Shown piece by piece: positions 60,606-64,000 of a DNA stretch of 64,000 bases. The stretch comes from Bradysia coprophila (Eukaryota; Arthropoda; Insecta; Diptera; Sciaridae), in assembly GCF_014529535.1 (NCBI RefSeq), contig NW_023503972.1:2728001-2792000 (forward strand), read 5' to 3'. The position numbers were made by a program, and so were the translations under genes. The number at the start of each line of letters is the position of its first letter. The stretch's first letter is position 1. The notes beneath the pieces were generated by a model. It was not told the DNA's origin, did not search any database, and saw nothing but the letters and a program-made list of their open reading frames with translations.

Positions 60606-62593
60606 CCTTTAAGATTATTGAATTGAACAGTACCAAACTGGCTCAAAAAAGTCTTTCGGCATAGCACTGAACCAAGCAGTAGAACCGATTTTTCTAACGA
60701 AAATTTAGCCTCTCTAATATGATCTCTGCCACAATAAAAACAACCTTTTTTGAACAAGTAAATTTAATGAGAGCCTCTAAAGTGGCACAAATTTAAAATT
60801 TTTAGTTCACTTTAAAACGTAGACAAGTATGTCCTTTCAAACAGATTTATAAAAATTCGTACAAATACATCGAAACCAAAATACTGTCAACAACTAGAGC
60901 ATGTGTGTCCAAAATATAGTACACCGGCAACTCTGATCTTTTTTAATAACAACTAAATAAACATAGTAGCGTTGCATACGCAGGCCCCTCTTGGAAAATC
61001 TGTTCTACTGCTTGGTTGCAGATGCAGATGCAGATTTCGGGCACGTATGATTTTTTTTTTTTGCTGAAAGCTGTACTTGGAACTGAACTTTTGCTATAGC
61101 TACATATTGCAATTTCAAGTCAACCTACCCGTTAACACCTCAGTAGTAACGTCCCAGAAAGAAGACAGATCCTTCAATGATCTGGAGTTCTAGAACTGGA
61201 AAGATGGATAACTCTATGGAGACATGTGATCAAAAGATTCGCTTGTTCATGATTGACAAATAAATTATTTCGTCACGCTGTCACCCATCGATATTATATA
61301 CTGTAGATTACTTATCTATCTATATTGTATCGATGGTTTCACCATTACTTTAGAAATTATTTAAGATACAAATTCTACCCAGGTGACAGATGATTTTAAG
61401 ATAAAGCAGTAGGGAAGGTATTGGCTAACTTACATTCATTTCATCAATTTACTTTATGATTGAGGCCTCCGTGCGCGTTCTGCAGAGAAATGAACAGTAC
61501 AACACTACCCTTAATAATAAAAACACTTTCAGTTTATCGTTTCCGAACTTTTCCTTCTGGAAATGACATGAAAATCATCAACAACAGCCATCATTGTAAG
61601 CAAAATATCCGATGCAAATATTAAAATGTTATTTTGATAAAAATATTGTTTTTTACTCCAACCAATCAAAGTTAATTGGCATCACATAGTTAAAGCTGAG
61701 ACAACTTGTAGCCTAGCATTTAAAACGAGCATTTATTTATGGTCTTAGGTTGTCATAGTTTTCAATATCGAAAACAAATTAATATACAAATTGCTTACAC
61801 TAGCTCGCGATATAATGTATCTAAATAGTCAGTACTAAATTACAGCTCAAGAACAAAAATAAGTTTGCTCAAGAACTTGAAATTCATCCAATAGAATGCA
61901 ATTCTGTTGTAATGTCACATTTGGGGTAAGCCATTACACATCGTTATAAATTCGTAAACTTTTGAAATCTTTTGTCACAAAGGCACCAAATGTCCAGTTG
62001 ACGATTTATATCTTTTGTTCTCTGACGTTTTAAATGCCAAACGTCGGGTAGTTTTCGCATTATGTGGTTTTCGCCAAAGCTGTAACCATCGAAGCATCAT
62101 GGTCTACCCCAATGGCTATGAATATCATTTTTTACCAGAATGTAAATAATTGATCAGATTTGCTTGGTGCATGTGTAGAAAAACAAAATGGGAGAGCAAT
62201 TATTCAATAGTTCTTTGTGTATCGAGGGAAAAAGTGGTCTGTTCAGCACTTCGTTCTACGCATGTTCAATATTCATGTTCATCCGAGCCAAGATTTTAAA
62301 TACGGAAGAAAGACACTCATTTTTACAAATGCCACATTTACTTTCTAGTTACGCAATGAGTCGATATTTGTAGCAATACTCCTAGACTGAAATTTCACAA
62401 CAAAAAATCACGGCGAATTTAGCTGTATTGTAGTTGTCCGTTGCAGAATGCAATTTCTATTCGTCTGATTTAAAAATGTGGATTGTTAGCGAGACTGTTT
62501 TCAATCGCATTCAATAGACAGAGGTTGCCGCCCAAGGCGTAAGTGATAGCACAAATCTGTGCATAACAAAGAAATTCACGAAAAACAAAAAAA

Positions 62594-64000
62594 ATGTTAA
62601 GAGACATAAAACATGTGAATCGAAAGAAGCCGCAGCCGTTGTCTAAGCGAGTTATGTATTTGACCACGTCAGCAATACTGTTCGGCAATATTTCGTTTGT
62701 AAGTTTTTTTTCTGTTTTTATCGTAAAAGCCGCCTGCAATCGTAAATTGTAATTTCGAAACTTAATATTAGGGATGCTCTATCACTTCTCTTGCACCCGC
62801 CTTGGATAATATCGCAAGGAGATATAAAACATCAATCGAGGACATATCGATCGTTTTCACCTTGCTGACAATGATGTATTGCATCGGAGCGATTATGTGT
62901 AAACAAAAAAATTGAAATGAAAATCACGAACTGATGTGAGAATTCACGTCGTAAGTGAGCATGAGAATTCGAATTTTGATTGAATGTCCCTAAGGGGAAA
63001 CAGCTGGAGAAATAGGTCGTATACAGACGTAATTTCCATTCGAATTTAGTAGAAACTAATGTTATCTTCAATATGGTCAGACGTCAACGAAACACAGCAC
63101 ATCCTTCTAGAAATGGTGGACTTACCACGAAGTGAAAATCTGTTACTTCATTTGTTGAAAATATAGCGAATTATTTACTTCCTTTGTTTTGACATTTTCC
63201 GAGTCCTACAGCTTCTGTTCAAAAAAAGTAGAGAATCGTGTGTGTGTGGTAAAATAACGGCCAATACAGCTTCGAATTCTGATGTGACCTTGCGTCGCGA
63301 AACTAAGAAGAGTGTTTATGTTAAAATAATTTTTTTTCTCCTATTGCGGCAGGTGGTGTCCTTTCGAGGTACGTCAATCGTCAGTTGATGGTCGTACTCA
63401 GTTTATCCGTAATTGCATCGTCAATGTTTTTAACACCGCACTGTCCGTCCAAAAATCTGTTCTGCGTTTTGGTAGGAGTGTTCGGCTTTGCCAGTGGATT
63501 TTATGGCTCATCTCAAGTGGTTTGGATAATTGAAATTTGGCAACAGAAATCGGGCCCATTCATTCAAGCTCAGCATTTTGCTTTTTCCGTTGGAAGCATA
63601 ATTCCTTCCGTGGTTCTAGCTCCGTTTCTTCATCAAAAGAATCACAGTCCTGCAAGTGCCACCGAGTCAGCGGTTAGGGAGCAGTCAATGATTCAAACTC
63701 CGTTTTTGATCATAGGAACATTGAACTCGTTATCTTTTCTATATCAGTTGTTTCTGTACATCTTCTACAGATACCACAAGCCTCCCATGTATGCTGATGT
63801 GAACTTCGAACCAGCTGATAAGGTCGAAAATAATCAACCACTTGCCGAAGGTGATCTCAGTGAAAGTAATGAATTGAAAAAACAAGAGGAAGAAGCAGAC
63901 AGCGTTAAAGTAAAGACGGGAATCAGCAACAGAAAGATTCGATTGGTTGCATTCGCCATGCTCTTTCTTGGCGCCTATCAAGCAATGGAAATATCGACAA
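62594..64000 (+). CDS. MFSD4-like major facilitator transporter, 5' part
   Basis: A multipass membrane transporter of the major facilitator superfamily. Three exons are visible: 62594-62698, 62772-62898 and 63353-64000; the last runs past the window edge, so about 293 N-terminal residues are present. Junctions are GT-AG and keep frame. Hydrophobic segments start at about residue 20 (VMYLTTSAILFGNISF). Then come a loop with LAPALDNIARRYKTSIEDIS, a helix ending GAIMCGVLSRYVNRQ (a typical MFS loop-2 turn between helices 2 and 3), and more helices. A long hydrophilic central loop rich in E/K (about residues 220-275) separates the two halves. The overall layout fits the MFSD4/sodium-glucose-like group; substrate unknown. 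Confidence 0.85.

Larger units (their letters stand above)
45946..62593. other. Gene-poor 16.6-kb stretch
   Basis: Apart from the repeats listed separately I find no exon chain with consistent splicing or recognisable domain. A 28-bp motif AACAACCATCCCCGACAA...CACAGTTA occurs at 47097 and 48277. TTAAGG is repeated three times near 49285. Sequence near 47720-47860 has the base composition of a 5' UTR followed by a possible donor AAGGTAAAAG, but no gene can be attached. The longest ORFs (46710-46967 -, 53778-54221 +, 56127-56525 +) show no family match I recognise. Confidence 0.5.

Noticed and set aside
60359-60757. 132-codon open frame on the minus strand
   Set aside because: It runs across a degraded half of the 48306-type foldback, so it is repeat-derived.
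1-64000. CRISPR arrays, bacterial operons, rRNA or tRNA genes
   Set aside because: No regularly spaced direct repeats, Shine-Dalgarno-driven gene strings or cloverleaf A/B-box pairs were found; the repeats present are inverted, eukaryotic MITE-like elements.

Overview
The window is eukaryotic nuclear DNA, almost certainly from an insect and probably a dipteran. It is AT-rich. Its genes are split by short GT-AG introns, often 50-70 bp. The products are classic insect or animal families, including a ZAD zinc-finger protein, GILT, Npc2 and a cytochrome b5-desaturase fusion of the Cyt-b5-r type. Inverted-repeat (MITE-like) elements fill the space between genes. A lower-dipteran (gnat-like) origin is a guess from general impression. 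I see no bacterial operon, CRISPR array, or rRNA or tRNA gene.

Twelve protein genes can be supported, most rebuilt exon by exon with every splice phase checked. From left to right they are: GILT-type thiol reductase (+, 7433-8293); RING-H2/coiled-coil/FG protein (+, 9393-10735); Cyt-b5-r-like front-end desaturase (-, 12032-14147); CDC45 (+, 16996-19265); Sec61 gamma (-, 21768-21974); Npc2 (-, 23192-25654); AQP11/12-type aquaporin (-, 28057-29132); ZAD-C2H2 zinc-finger protein (+, 30581-33503); Taf8 (-, 33575-34702); ketohexokinase (+, 36467-37673); group III secreted phospholipase A2 (-, 41981-45945); and the 5' part of an MFSD4-like transporter (+, 62594-64000, running off the edge). They do not form one pathway. 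Several are core housekeeping functions: replication (CDC45), transcription initiation (Taf8) and ER translocation (Sec61 gamma). Others act in the endolysosomal, secretory or lipid systems.

The first 7 kb and 46-62.5 kb are gene-poor and rich in repeats. The repeats fall into recognisable families. One has CAACGCACTTCAAGCA ends and 7-bp target duplications. A second has CACGGCAGAGTAAA ends, also with 7-bp duplications. A third has CAAGGTAAATATA ends and 8-bp duplications. There are two long palindromes with TAGGGTG ends and 8-bp duplications, a short GGGGCCGTTCATAAATTACG element nested in another element with a 3-bp duplication, and a larger element with CAGAGCCGG ends that contains one of the long palindromes.

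The observations most worth checking are a ketohexokinase intron whose in-frame 3' boundary is TG rather than AG, the RING protein with a nucleoporin-like FxFG tail, the two MITE families with 7-bp duplications, the nested palindromes, and a 90-nt near-perfect hairpin at 54277. I did not find a clearly new multi-gene system. The novelty here lies mostly in mobile elements and in individual gene oddities.
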